64,000 nt of DNA from Symbiodinium natans (Eukaryota; Sar; Dinophyceae; Suessiales; Symbiodiniaceae), in contig CAJNDS010002825.1 in the NCBI GenBank assembly GCA_905221605.1, positions 62,001-126,000 on the forward strand, in the 5' to 3' direction. Position 1 is the stretch's first letter, and the number at the start of each line of letters is the position of its first letter. Below are positions 47,176 through 60,542 of this stretch, one piece after another. The notes beneath the pieces were generated by a model. The model saw only the letters and a program-made list of their open reading frames with translations. It did not search any database and had not been told where the DNA came from. The translations under genes were made by a program, and so were the position numbers.

Positions 47176-50100
47176 AGCCTTGGTTCCTCCGGCTCCTGCT
47201 CCAACTTATTCTGTGATAGTTTCCTTGATCTTCTGCCCGAAAGGTATGATGCACCAGAGGTGAAGTCAGGGGTGTTTGCAGCTGCAATTCGGTCTGAACC
47301 CGAAGTCTACTATATAGTATAGCATTGTTGACTGCCTCAGTGCCAGCTACAGATCTTGCTGCAATCTGCAGGAACTTCTTTCGATGCTTCGTGAGGACCG
47401 ATAACATTTGCTAGAGCTCAACCTAAGGCCCTTTAAAATCCACCCCCTGAATTGAGTAAAGTTGGTGACAGCAGTCCTAGTCATCGTGGGGGAACCTGTT
47501 TGTAACCGCCTGTACTTGTGTTGGTGCCAGTGCTGCATATGATCCAGCATGCTAGGGTGGCACTGACAGGAGTGGCAGAGGAGGCAGGTAGTCGATTCTG
47601 CGCTAAGGAGCCCACAATACTTCACTCGACTTTGGTGCAGCTGGCCATGCAGAGCTCGGAAATACTCTTGGTGGTGAGGGTTCAGGGTTTGGGGAGTGGG
47701 GATTTGGGGCGGCAAGGGGTGTTTGGAACTGCAGACTGCAGATTCAGGGAAGAGGGGTTTGGTTTTGATCTCAGTAGCCAGATGAGGGTGAAAGCTCACA
47801 GGAGTCCAGTGGATTTTTGGCACAGCAGTCTAGTACACTTCTCCATGCTGTCCTATAGTATGCCGCACTACACTATGCAGTTTCCGACCTACTGCGCATG
47901 ACATTCCCGAGCAGTTGCAATATAAGCTCTTCTTTACCGAAGCTCCATGTCGAGAAAAACGTCACTAAGCCACACTAGGCAGTCGCCTATACCCTGCGCT
48001 AACTTCATGATCTTCTCATGTCACCGTTGCTCCCATCCATAGCAGAGAAGCTTGGAGAACTGAATAGTATGCTGCACAACGATATGCTAGCATCGTATAG
48101 ATGGTCCTGGGAACATTGCTGACCTTCGGGTTGCCACACAACTCTGAGTTCTGCAAACCAACAAGTGCTAACGCCAAACTTGCTCAGAAGTTCCGTGGCG
48201 ACCCCACAAACCTTAAACTCTCAGTATTTGCGCGCATGGCCTTACAGACTTTTCGAAAAGCACTGGAGATCCACGGATGGCATAAGGAGCGCCGTTTTGA
48301 CGAGTGCAGAGCGTAGCGCAGTGTATTGATAGCAGTTTGGTAGCTCGACAGGCTCTGCTGACGTTGGCAACACTTCTGTATTCATCTGGAGACGGTCCAC
48401 TGCTCATGATGACATGTCAGTGCCCGGCTCGTCCCAAGTGTAGGTACCAAGAGAATTAGTCAAACAGAAAGCGAAGGCACGCTGGAGTTGGCCGCATTGG
48501 TGAAAGCCAGCGATGGAGGCGTGCTGCCGCCTCCTGGCGAACAAAATTGGTTATGGTGGATTCTTCCTTTATCGCAGCATGCCATGCACCAAGTCCTTGA
48601 GAAAGGTGGTACCAACTTGTTGAAGCTTTCCGTGATCTCGTAGCACGTTTATACTGCAGCATGCTATGGCATGCTTGAGTTTGTGCTGGATGGGAGTTTC
48701 GAAGCAGGTGTCAGGGGACCAAGAACTGCACCCACACATGCTTTCCAAGATGCTATCTTTCATCTTTCAAAGGAAGAGGCAGTTTGTACCCGGCCGTGTG
48801 TAGAGCATTCTGAATATCCTTGGGCTGCACGGTGTAGTGTGCTTTCACTGCAGGACAGCATTGCACTGTTTGTACCATGGCTCCACAGTAGTTTACTTGC
48901 TGTGGCCAAAACAGGCCATGACGTAGAACAACCCCAAGTGATAGTCGTGGGAAGGGGCGAGCGAGGTTGGACTTCCTGCCCCTCCAGCTGGCAAAGGCAA
49001 AGGGTCCCCAGAATCCACGGTTTTAGGGTTTTGAACTCTTTGTGCTAGATATTGGGAGTCACTCGTAGCTATGAGTACAGTATAGGAGATTAGTGGTGCT
49101 TCTTCTGCCAGGGGGCTCTCACGTTCCCAAGCCATTGTATTGCCAGAACTGATCTCGCGCCGTCTTGTTTGCCTTTGGTACCCTTGCAGATCTTTGTTTC
49201 AGTCTTTATTCCTTTCGTTCCAGAATCCTTTTCCGCGAGATAACCGTCTCGCACATCCCCTGATGGCGTTACGACGCTTTTCTGTTTCTTGAATCTCTCC
49301 TTCCCGAAACTCGACGGGGCAAGCATTAGGCATTCCGAGTGACTTCTTGTGCCTATGACCAAGGCGCGAAGGAGCCAAGGCCACATGTCCTTTGGCCTTG
49401 GCATGGCCTGTGTGGGAGAACGCGGGCCACAAAAGGGGCCAAGCAGCGTCTCGAGGCACTGCCAGGGCACCTACCGCGCAAAGGGGCAAACGCTAAACGG
49501 CCGTTGGCATGGCCCACAACTAATGCTTGGCAAAAACGAGCGCGCTTCAAAGGCAAGCGCTTCATGGGGCCAACATTTTTGCCACCTCTCCCCCCGTACC
49601 CTCCTCCTGACCCTCCTGTGCCACTCCCCTTGGACGGCTCGAAGGCAGCCGATTCCCGTTGCCTAAGAAGTCTTTTGCCGAAAGTTAGGAAGTCGTGCCT
49701 ACCCTGGAGGTGAGTTTCATTGGATGGGTTATCGTCGCCTCGACACTGTGCTTTGTTCAGACGAATAGGCCAGCCAGGGTTGGGCCCAGGGCTTTTTCAA
49801 CTTCGAGAGCTTTCGGAGCTTTGCGAGAGCGCGATAGCTTGTGACGCTGCCGGTTGCTGATGGTGCTGTTAAGCTGTTAGGCTGATACGCTCTTGTTGCG
49901 GGTCCTAGACCCTCCCGTTTGAGTATTGGCATGGGTAAAAGGAGGTGCCGGGCCTTTTGCACGGATTGCTGGGCTCATATCTGGTCTCGTGATGTCATGT
50001 GCCCTCGGCAAGGCTGCTTAGCCGCCCGATCCCAGACGAGATATTCATCTGTTTGCTGATCGCAGTCGCCTGTCAGATGTTTCATTTTGGATGGGCTTTA

Positions 50101-52661
50101 GGCTTTCATGCATGTGATGACCATCTATTTCTATGCTCTGTGTTCAGACCTTTGCTGTCAACACGAGCCTTTTTGCTATGCCAAGCAGGAGATCTTCCTA
50201 AAGGAAATAGAGATGTGTTCAGGGCTTGAATGGGCTCGTGGACGGGGAGCACCGGGCTGCAAGACCTCTGTCACCACTTCGAGGCGTAGTTCCACTGCAG
50301 CTCCTCATTGCGCTGACACACTCACTTCGAAGTTCTTTTCGGGCAAGTGGGAAGGAAGATCCCGCCAAGCAAGCTCATAGAAAGCGCTACACCATCCTCA
50401 TGAGAAAGCCACAGCTAAGGCCAAGGCACACCAGAGAAGACAGATCCACATCCCCCGCGTCAAATTTCCTAGATGGTGGGCATTTGCCACCCAAACCGCA
50501 TGTAGACAACAGGGAGCAGCAATGAAAGCCGAGGTGTTCTCCTTCCTCCTGGCCACCTCGCTGCGGCGGTATGGCCGTGCCCGCAAGGCTGTTCGATTTC
50601 AAGGAACTTTCAATGCCATGTTGTAGCACTGTAGTACAGCAGGGTATGGCATCATACAGTGTGGCGGAGTGTAATGTTTGCTCTGTAGTCTGCGTGTGTG
50701 CTTTTTTGTGGCCCAGCTCTTAAAAGATTGCTCCCTTTCATGTCCAGCTGGGTCCAGCTGGTCCCCTATCTTTATTGCTTCGATGCCGGCAGCCGCGTTT
50801 GATGAGTTTGTTCTGCTCAGCAGTCAACGCCTGGAGTTGACACCCCTCTACTAGGTAGTGGACCGAGACCCTGAGGCCAACACTTACAGCGATGGCTACA
50901 TGCATGCAGTAAGCATCCATGGAGAGGTTTGCCTTTTGAGACTAGGCGAGTAGTCGAGTCTCAGCCCGTAGCCTAAACCTTGCAGTCATGTTGGCATAAA
51001 GGCCTTGGAAAAGCAGCTCCGATCCTTCGCAGTGCAGGACGGGGGTAAAGGAATTCGATGCGCTCCAACTGAAGCATACTCAGCGAATAAGGTTCGTTGG
51101 TGCATTCCTCTTGTTGCAAGCTTTCGAGAAGAAGCCCTTGCTGTGCCACCTCGGAACATGAGTGAATGTGACAGCTGTGACCCATTTACTGTTATGATGG
51201 TTTTGTGGAACATGATCGCGTGCTGCAGTTATCGTATGTTTTCGCGCGCTACAGCGTTTGTGCATGAACTGTAGTATGCCCTAGTTGATTGTGATCCTGT
51301 TGGAAATGGCTAGATTTACAAATTTCCAGAACATGGGGGATTCTGGAGGTTTGGCGGAAACTTTCGGCGGTGTATGAGGTAGGCTCTCGTTTTTCAGGAG
51401 ATGCGCCATATTCTATATGATACACGGTCATGTTCAAGCACCTCACTTCCCGCAAAACACCAGACTCCAACCACCCTAACCCTGCTTGGAAACTTACAAA
51501 ACCACCCTAAACCACTAAAGTGTATCCTTCCTGACACAAACTCAATACACCGACATTGCAAGAACATTCTCTTGAGCTCCAGGAGGCCAAGTGCTACAGC
51601 GCTGCGGATCGGCGTTCGGTGGAGAAGGCCTTGCTGCGATGGTGTCTTGGCCTGTTCCCGGAGGGCAGAAGGTCAAAGTCGAGTTAGGTCGTAAATTATA
51701 GGGGTGATGTTTTCCGAGGGTTCAAGCCGAATGGTGCTAATGGGGTTTGAGAAGCTTGGATCGAGGAGAGCTTAAGACACAAGAGTGCCGCTGGAGCATT
51801 GGTTTGAGCAGCCTTTTTGCTCTAGCAGCGTGATCAGCCAGACCGAATGACGTTGAGCCGAGCGCCTTTGTCCGGACAGCGTCGTGAGTGATCCCCATGG
51901 CGCGCCAAGGTTCGCCAACCTGGAGATGTGCAACGAGCACATTCGGGAAGGAGCTGCGGAGTTTGTCTGGTCATCAAGTCAAGGGAGTCAAGCGTAGAGT
52001 CGCAATCACTGACCGTTCAGCGCTAGTAGCTTGTCGTCGAACCCCGAGTACAGGCAGTCTGGGAATCAAGTTTCGTTCTTGGGGATGAAATCCAGATTGT
52101 GACAGTCCGACGTTCAGGCTGCCACCGAGAAGAGCATGTTTCTAAGCTTTCAAATCGCCAACGTTTCGTCCGAGTTCAAGAGGCATTCCCGAAGAAGCAA
52201 TCCCAAACATTTAGCCTCTCGATAACTCGATCCGTTCCTTCTCTGGAGGCGTCAGAGACAAGGTGCTTCTGGCTGTCGGCTCCGAGGCCCCCAGGGAGTT
52301 TCTCGATATCTTTGCGGGGACCCAAACAATTCGGAGACTGCATGTTGTGTAGCGATATAACCTCCTTGACTTGGAGGTTAGTCAGTTGGCTTTGCAGTTG
52401 TGGGCTTGGGGTTTTTGATGTGTTTGTTTGTGCACTTGCGGGCTTGATTTCAGTCGCTGGGTTTGCCAGTTCTGGCCTTTTCCCGCTTCGCGCCTGAGCA
52501 CCCAGGGCTGTGAGGCGTTGCCCAAGTTCTACTCTCCTTTGCTACACCCAAGTGCTCACACAGCTGGGTGTTTCCTCAGAACTTCTCTGGTCTCTGGCAC
52601 CTAGCACTCGGCTCTCATGCACGTACCTCGCTAGCATACGAGCCTAGCACTTCCCTACCAG
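47176..52661. other. 5.5 kb without recognised genes
   Basis: ORFs of 60-130 codons on both strands (for example 47518-47901, 48671-49048, 49339-49713, 51005-51274, 52099-52497) show no domain I recognise. A protein-like piece at about 48472-48640 (LELAALVKASDGGVLPPPGEQNWLWWILPL) may be an exon. Palindromic TATAGTATAC-type motifs continue (47312, 47855, 48068, 50630). Confidence 0.35.
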
Positions 52662-53162
52662 ATGTCCAAGTACTACAAGGGGGAAGGGAGGAACTCACCT
52701 CGAGTGGATCCAGATCCTCGAGTGCAGGTCCATTATCCGATGCAGATGCTCTTGCCAATGGCATTGATCAACCTGTTCTCAGAGTTGGACTACACCGCTG
52801 GACGGGCTGAAGCTCATGTCCTAGCTCAGGTGTTCAACACCGCCACAAGAACTGTTCATGTGCCAGTGCACCCCTTCACAACACAGGCCCTTTGGAGCTG
52901 CAGCAGATTGAACCAACTCAGGGTGTTGTTGCTGGCCGAAGCCATGCAGGACGTTTTTATGACGAAGACACCGTCTACCGCTTGGCTACGATGTTACTGG
53001 GGTGCATCTTGGAAACTGATGTTCCTGAGTAGCACGCCTCTGAGTTTCATGGCGAGCAGCAATGTTATGCCATTTTTCAATCCAGCCGAGGTTTGGCTGG
53101 TTAGCGTGCCTGCTGTTTCTGGCGCCGACCTCAGGTTTGTCAGCATTCAAGAGGGACAGTAG
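52662..53162 (+). CDS. 166-codon ORF, function unknown
   Basis: ATG 52662 to TAG 53160-53162 (MSKYYKGEGRNSPRVDPDPRVQVHYPMQM...). The middle has a helical, hydrophobic-rich composition (LNQLRVLLLAEAMQDVFM). No recognised motif, no splice evidence, and competing ORFs lie on the other strand, so it could be a chance frame. Confidence 0.3.
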   Translation: MSKYYKGEGRNSPRVDPDPRVQVHYPMQMLLPMALINLFSELDYTAGRAEAHVLAQVFNTATRTVHVPVHPFTTQALWSCSRLNQLRVLLLAEAMQDVFMTKTPSTAWLRCYWGASWKLMFLSSTPLSFMASSNVMPFFNPAEVWLVSVPAVSGADLRFVSIQEGQ

Positions 53163-53527
53163 ACACGTGCGTGTGCGGATGCCAGCACGAAAGTAGATAG
53201 GAACTAAATCCTGATAAAAGTCACAGCAAGTGGCTGGTGTCGGTTTGAAAACTGTTGATAACATTTCTGAAATTTCTGGTGCGAGCATGATCTTGTTTCC
53301 ACAAGCAGACCAGGCCCAGTCTGGCAATGGAAGGGCGCACAGCAAATTTCAGCAGTTTTCAGGAAAAGACAGCAAATAGAAGCATGGTATATACAGCGCT
53401 TTTCCGATGTTTTGAGTTTTTTCTGGAAACAAGTTTGAAATGCAGCTGCCCATTCTTATCCGAGCTCACTGTCTGCCCAAACTATTCAGAAATAGTTCCA
53501 GAAACTAAATATATAAATAAGCTCACA

Positions 53528-53544
53528 CCCCCCCCCCCCCCCCC
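53528..53544 (+). repeat. poly-C run
   Basis: 17 consecutive Cs marking the transition to AT-rich sequence. Confidence 0.9.
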
Positions 53545-53729
53545 TTGACCTACCGGGAGGCTGTATCGGAGTGAGGAATCCCTATTTCTTACTAGCTGAG
53601 TGAGTACACTGTACACTTTTTGGGCAACTATAATCCCCCACAGAACTGAAAGTGTACACTTTTTGGGGGGCCCATGAACTCAGCAACTAAGATTTTGTGC
53701 TAGTATAGACGTAGCCTCATGGTTTGGTC

Positions 53730-55320
53730 ATGGACTAATTCAAGAAAAATGAAACTTTGCTTAATGTCAGTTTAATGAATTTCGTGAGATTAACTTAATA
53801 GATTGAATGTGGTTAATTTATTAATTTGGTTGGTTTTGAATGGGTTTAATTCAATCAGAGTACTAATTGTTAACAGTCCTGCTCTAGCAATGATCCACTC
53901 AGCAATTGCTGGAGCGATTGCTCCAACAGAAGTGACCTGAACAATTTGCTCGAGATTGTGGATTGCGTTTGTATTTCTAGGAGTCCTATAGTCTTAACAT
54001 GGTTCTTGCTAAAGTTAGAAGGGTTCATGGATTCGTATGAATTTAATAAGAACCCGATTAATTGAATGAAAACCCTATGAAGATTAATACGAACCCTATT
54101 AAAATTATTAAGACTCTTATTGAAATGAGTAAGAATCTTATTGAATTAATGGGAAAAATGACTTGGAATCATATTTGAGTCATAGGAACTCTCTCTCAAA
54201 CGTCATAGGAATACTACTAAAATGTAGAAAAAACTAATAGGGCTCCCATGAAAAATAGTAGGAAACCTGTGAAAATGAAAAGGGACCCTTTTTGAATTCT
54301 TGAGAATGTGGGAATTCTAAAAAATCTAAATAGGAATCCTATGAATTTTTCCCGTAATCTTGTTATGATAATTTAGAATCCTAGTCAAATTATCATGAAC
54401 CCCACTACAATTCATGAACACCCTAGTACAAATCAAGAGGAATCTTTCCAAAATGAAGAGGGTCCTACCAATAAACGGAATTGTTAAGCAACACCAATAA
54501 ATTCATAAGAGCCCTATTGCAAATTAATAGGAATCCTTTTAAATGAAGAGGAATCCTACTAAAATTCATAGGAACCCATAGGGATCCTATAAAAACAATT
54601 GTGGTTCGGATGTCTAGGCTTCCTGTTAGAATTAATGTGGTTCCTATTAGAATTAATGGGACAGGAATGCTATTCAAATTTCTCAGAATACCATTAAGAT
54701 CACTTTGAGGCTCACTAAAATGAATAGGAACCAAAAGGAACCCTAGAAAAAAAAGTATGAGCCCTTAAATTTGCAGAGGGACCCTACTGAAACTAAAAGA
54801 AACCACTTTGAAATGATTGAGAACCTTGTTGACATTCATAAGAACCCTATTTTAAAACCTATTAGGAATCCTACTACATTGAAAAGAACCCTATGAAAAT
54901 TCATAAGAAAATTATGAAATGGTAGAGGAGTTCTACTAAGATGGTTAGGAACCCTTTAACATAAATTGGAATTTATTAGGAACCGCAGAAAAACTCATAA
55001 GAACCCTGTTGCAAATTGATAGTAATCCTTTTAAGATGAAGAGGAATCCTACTAACATAAATAGGAACCAATAGGGATCCGAAAGGGATCAATGTGGTTC
55101 CTGTTCTGCTAGACTTAATGTGATTCCTATTAGAATTAATAGGACTAGGAATGCTATGGCAATTTCCAGGAATACAAATAAAATTACTTGGAGACTCATC
55201 AAAATGAATAGGAACCAATATGAATCCTAAAAAAGAAGTATGGGCCCTTTTGAATTTCAGAGGAACCCTATTGGAATTAAAAGAATGGTTAGGGACCCTT
55301 TAACATTAGTAGGAATAGGA
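53730..55320. repeat. 1.6-kb AT-rich degenerate repeat region
   Basis: Composition changes abruptly to AT-rich. It consists of diverged ~25-30 bp motifs of the type 'aggaaccctattaaaattaata' ('gaaccct', 'ggaatcct', 'attaatagg'). A larger duplication of about 270-290 bp is superimposed: 54483-54770 resembles 54984-55255 (shared 'cataagaaccct', 'gcaaatt', 'tccttttaa', 'gaagaggaatcctacta'). No ORF resembles a protein and stops are dense on both strands. It looks like an old satellite-like array. Confidence 0.8.
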
Positions 55321-55504
55321 ATGCTATTGCTGAGATTAATATAAGACTGACCAAAACCAACTTTTTCCCGCTGGCAAGAAAGAGCCTCCAAGCAAGCTGA
55401 CACGTCCTGCTTCGAAAGAAAACCGTTCGCTGGACAGCTACACTTATATAGAGCTGAACGGTTCCGGCCCGAGAGAAAGACGAGGCAGCACCAAAAAGCC
55501 AAAA

Positions 55505-56020
55505 AAACAACTTTTTGAGAGAATGGGGGGGGGGATGTTAAAAAAGATGGTTTTTATGGTTTTACCTCGTAAAAAGATGGCTTTGGGGACAAAAACCAAC
55601 TTTTACCTCGCAAAAAGATGGTTTTCCTCAGGGACACCAAGCCAGAACAATTTCTTTACGAGGGAAAAGTAGGTTTTTCTATGAAAAACCATCCTTTACG
55701 AGGCAAAACCAAAAAACAAAAAGCAGCCATCTTTTTGAGAGAATGGGGTGGGGGGGGGCATCTGGAAAAAGATGCTTTTTGGTTTTACCTCGTAAAAAGA
55801 TGGTTTTGGAGACAAACCAACTTTTACCACGCAAAATATGGTTTCGGAGACAAAAGCCAACTTTTATCTCGCAAAAAGATGGTTTTCCTCAGGCAGACCA
55901 GGCCAAAACCATCTTTTTGCGAGGGAAAAGTTGGTTTTTCTACGAAAAACCATTTTTTACGAGGCAAAACCCAAAAAACCATCTTTTTCAACATCCCCCA
56001 TCATTCTCTGCAAAAGTTGA
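55505..56020. repeat. complex repeat with inverted AAAAAGATGGTTTT modules
   Basis: Modules such as 'tttacctcgtaaaaagatggtttt', 'gacaaa(a)accaacttttacc' and 'cgagggaaaag(t)tggttttt(c)tacgaaaaaccat' repeat at least three times in plus orientation. Their reverse complements ('aaaaaccatctttttg') also occur, so the tract can form several long hairpins. G runs (55526-55534, 55748-55758) separate sub-blocks. Confidence 0.8.
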
Positions 56021-56183
56021 TTTGTTTTTTGTTTTTTGGTCTCGCCCGTGTCAGCGTCCAGTCCTGTGCTCCATGTGGAGTCTGTTTTGTCGAGATACAG
56101 CCACTGAGAGTAGCAAAAAACGGCATAGGGCACGAGCGGGTTTTAAACGGTATTTACGAGGGAAACAGATCTGGGTAGGTCAT

Positions 56184-56336
56184 GGGGGGGGGGGGGGGGG
56201 TGTGTCCATAAATAAAGTATCAGATATAGATATAAATATGCATATAAACATAAATGTATATAAATATAAGTATAAATACAAATATAGATATAAATAACTA
56301 CAGAAATGAATATGAATATATATATATATATATATC
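56184..56336. repeat. poly-G run and (ATAAAT)n/(TA)n tract
   Basis: 17 Gs (56184-56200), then degenerate ATAAATAT/ATAGAT repeats, then about ten TA dinucleotides ending near 56336. Confidence 0.9.
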
Positions 56337-59300
56337 TTGTCAGATGCATGTTGAGAATACCTTCAGAGTTTTTTCAGACATAGTTTCAGAAACGTTTTCA
56401 CGAGCAGAAATAGATTCAGTAAATGCTTCAGAAGTTTTCCAGAAATCAGGTATTTCAATGAATTTGGACAGATCCAGCTGATGGGCTTCACTAAGGGATA
56501 ACTTGCAAGATCAGCTCCAAACGCCCGCAGACGGTGATGGCTTGCAATGCCAGGTGCTGACAAAATCTGGCAAAAGCCCATTTCATGTCACGTGACCCAG
56601 GTTCCATTGAGCCATCGCCTTTGCTACATCGTCTGCGATCAGCGCAGCACCCCTCTGCGCGACTTGGCTGAGATATCTTTGGCATCCTTTACTGATTCAG
56701 CCTGGCGTGCCGTTTGCCTAGGCGAGGTGCTCCTCAACATCACCTTGTGCGTCATCGTGGCGTGGCTGGAGCTTTGCAGAGCTAAACTAGAATCGCCCGG
56801 GTGCCTGTTTTTGACTGTTTCTGACTTTCAGGGCCAAAGCAGGATCCTGGCGGAATCAGGAAGCTTTGACAGGGGGCCCTGTGTCCAAAGACCTTGCTCG
56901 GAGCGGATCTGTTTGCAAGGCTCAGGAGCTACTCTACACATGCCGAACCCAGTAGCTCGAAGCGGCTATCAAAAGTAATGTTGCTGGCACACTGTCCAAC
57001 GGGTGTTTATCATTCCAACAAGTGTGACCGGTGATCTGTTGCCTACTCCCGACGGGTGCTGCACGCACATCTGAACTGAGAGCAGATCGAGATCGTGTAG
57101 ACTGCTCTTGTTACGTTCTCCAGGTGACCACGATGTGGGTGACCGCTTTCTTTGCAACTTGGCATTGACTCAGCTCTGCCATTGACTAGAATACAATGTT
57201 TGCCAAACCAAATTCGTTAGTCTGCTCAGCAATCGCGCCTTCACATGATTATCTCTTGCTTGGTTTCTTCCACGCTGCACACCCCCTTTCACTCTCTACT
57301 ACCACGACGACTCCACCTGCTGCCGCCCTCCAATGCTGCGGTGATTGTCATCGCAATATCTCCCACTTGTAAATGGCTGCTTCGCAGAGACGAACTTTTT
57401 GAGGGGGAGCCCCGTCCCGAGGTGAATTTCAGACTCGTGGACCGAACCGTGCCTTGGCTGGCATCAAGGTTGGGAGGTGACATGCTTGCAAGAGTTCTGG
57501 GAGTTTGGGGTTTCGGGCATATGTGACTGGGCCTCTCAAGGCCTAGAAAGGAAAGGCCGCGAGCTCTGCGAAGCACTGTTTCGCCAACACCTCCGAGCAT
57601 GTGACTTCCTAGTTTCCTAGTGGCTCTTCTCAGTACAGTTACACGACGAGGCTGACACACACACACACACACGGACACGGTATCTGCTTGATGGATCAGG
57701 CCGTGGGAAGCTTCCTGCGGTTTGCTTTGGTTAGGGACTCGGGGTAGGCAGGTTGAGACATTGAACACGCATAGCAGGCTTGCAAATCTGACGCCAAAGT
57801 TGAAACAAAGCCCGCTGCAGACGCCCTGAGGGCTAACTCTTGCTGTCATGAGTCAGAGGTTGACCTTGTGATGGAGCTCTAGATGTAACACTGTGGTGCT
57901 GCCAGAGTACCTTCTGTTCTAGAATCAGGAGTTTGTGTTGGGCTGCGAGGTCACCTGACCCAAAGAAACACATACGCCGAGGTGCTCTCCGGCTGGCTTC
58001 TGCCTCTGCCTGTCCTGGAATGGCTGGTCTTTTTCTACTTGCAGCGTGATGCCTTCGGGTGCTGCAACCGCTCTCGAAAGAGTTTGCGTTCTTCGAGCAG
58101 CCGACTGCCGACTTCAGGATGATGTTTTGCCACGTTCGGCCAAGCCGACTCTTCAGCCTAAGCGCTGCCGAAGCGCTCTTCCTGAGCGCTGCTGTGGGCT
58201 ACCACCCAAGTCCTTCGGTGAAGGTTGGCACCCGGTATAGCATGGGCTCCTTCAGTTCCAAGGATGTCGAAGAACGTTGCAATCACAAAAAACAAAGCAT
58301 CTTCATTTGTTCAGTCGACTCTCGAAAACAGGCGTCGACCCAGTCTGGCCGAACCATCACAAGCAGAATAGTTTTTGGGTCCAAGCGAGTTCGGGTAGTC
58401 AACTCCTTTGCTTGCATCTTCTATATTTTTCAACAAGTCGATGCACCTTGAGTTCGGACTCAAGTACCATGCGCCGCCGCTGCACCACACCAGAGATTTC
58501 CAAAAACATTGTCAGTGTCTTTTTGGGCTTTACTGTCGCTGCTACGGCAGCTGTGATTAGGAGCATCGCAGAAACGTCCTGGTATGCACCATGATAACCT
58601 GGAAAACCCTGGGGAGCACCCGCTTGCTTCAGGAGAAGTTTTCGGCGGGTCGCTTCCCAGCAGCCACCTGCAGCTGCCACGTGTACGAAAGCAGACTTCC
58701 TGCCTCTGGAGTTTCGCAGTGACTTTGTAGCTGGTGGGTGCCAAAGAGAGGGTCCCTGTGTGAAGCAACAGGCAGGCAGGGGATATTTATGTTGTCCAGG
58801 CTCGAATGCTTCGGGTCTTGTTTGGCACACACCTGATGACCTGTCACAGAAAAGACCTGTCAAAGCAAGGGCGCCCAGAAAGTTCAACCCACCGGAGAAC
58901 CGAGTTCATAGTCTTTAAGGCTATGGAGGGTCCTCATGCGTATTAGTTAATTAGGCTTGAAGACGTCAACGTGTTTACAATATGATCTTACACTTGAAGT
59001 TGTGAAGCATTCATCATTCTGCATGACAGGGTTCCCTCTCGTCCACCACGGTGGCAAGCGACCTCGTCGCAATCACTGTCGCCCTCGCTTCGGCTTCGAT
59101 GTGAAAACATCAAGGCCACAAGTAGCCCTATCCATTCCGTTCCTTGCGGCACAAGGGCCGACGGCAGTCCCTCGAAGTCGTATTCGGGGTGCAGGGTTCT
59201 GGGCGCTAGCCGCTGCTAGCCATGCAGCTGCGAGTTAGCTCCTGGAAGCCTTCGAGCCCTTGCCGGCTGCATAGCAGGGACGGGATGCCCCATTTCGCTG

Positions 59301-59341
59301 TGGCGGTCAGCTCGTGCTTTGCAGCCTTGCAGTCCAGCAAC
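56337..59341. other. 3 kb with possible isolated exons
   Basis: Protein-like plus-strand pieces without a recognised family lie at about 56590-56800 (CYIVCDQRSTPLRDLAEISLASF...VLLNITLCVIVAWLEL) and 57370-57520 (RRDELFEGEPRPEVNFRLVDRTV). A third, about 58050-58220, begins after CTTGCAG (LSKEFAFFEQPTADFRMMF). (AC)n is at 57654-57672. None could be joined into a gene. Confidence 0.35.
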
Positions 59342-59967
59342 CTACAACCCACTTCCAGCTAGGCAGCAGTTTTCTTTAGGCGCGTAAGAAACTACTACCA
59401 TTGAACATTTGCGGGTATGCCGTGTCCGCCAATAAGCCTTTCTGCACTTACTGCACCTGCGATGACTGGCTGTCACACCCCCTTTGATGTCGATGCCATC
59501 CAGAGGTGGATTCTCAGTGGCAAGGTCAATAACCGAAAAAAGCTGCTTTGTGGCTGGGTTTGCTGAAGCTTCATGGATCTCCCAAAAAAGGCCCATAAAT
59601 GTAGAGAACTGACCATGACCCTGAAGTGCTGCCAAAGCTTTCAACGATCATGTTTTTCGATGTTGCCGGAAGCAGTTACCGGAGTAAGGTACCGCACAGA
59701 GCTTTTCCATTCAGCAGGCGATAGCATGATGTGTTCTCGGATGGGTATCGCAGACAGTACCATTTCTTGATTAAACGGGCCGCGCCCTAGGCATGCAACG
59801 CAGAGAGGGGTCATGATGGGGCAAGGCCATGCGTGCGCACCCACCCTCCCCCCGTTACTACAAACTTGCGCAACGCTGGAAGCAACATCAGGGCAAATGA
59901 GCTGTGCGTAAACAGGGTCCAGGCCTTGCGGACTATCCACCTTGCAGAACAAGCCAGGACCCAACAA
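59342..59967 (-). pseudogene. possible broken minus-strand gene, function unknown
   Basis: The minus-strand frame 59967-59641 (…FNQEMVLSAIPIREHIMLSPAEWKSSVRYL...EKHDR, stop) is followed directly in another frame by 59644-59342 (KALAALQGHGQFSTFMGLFWEIHE...). The second frame includes a Cys/His-rich stretch HRRCSKCRKAYWRTRHTRKC that could bind zinc. The head-to-tail fit suggests one protein with a single frameshift. The family was not recognised, and a transposon-derived protein is possible. Confidence 0.35.
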
Positions 59968-60542
59968 AATTCAACCCCTGTAGCCGAAGAATTTCAATTG
60001 ACTGTCGGCATGGAGTTCTTTGGGACAAGATCACGAAAGTCTCGGCGGCGGGCTGACAAGCCCGTCGCTGGACCAAATTTAGAGTTGAAGGGTGTTGTTG
60101 TGGTTGCGAGTGGCATCGCGAGATCCCAGCGAGATTCCGGAAGTGATCTGGTATGTCTTGTTTGAGGTAGACAAGATGCAGGCGAGCAGCTGCACCTTAC
60201 AACTGAACTTTGTCAGGGCAGACGGCAGACATTCCGCGGCTCGAAGCCCAGGGGCCTCACAGTCCCAACATCTGCTGCAATGGCGGAGCAGGTCGCCTCC
60301 GAGGCCGGCTCTTGAAGTCAAACTCTCGGAATCGTTGAAATCGCACCGCATGAGAGGGGCTCTTGCACCTACAGCAGGTCGATGACGGGCTCATCCTGTT
60401 GGAGGCAGCTGTTTTAAGCTTCTCCCTGGCATGTAGTTCTTGGAGCCTTTGAAGCATTCTGATTCTCCCAGTGCATCTTTTCGCACCGTGCTGTACCTGC
60501 AAAGCACTGCCCTACTCAACGGACCTGTGCTGTTCCTAGCAG

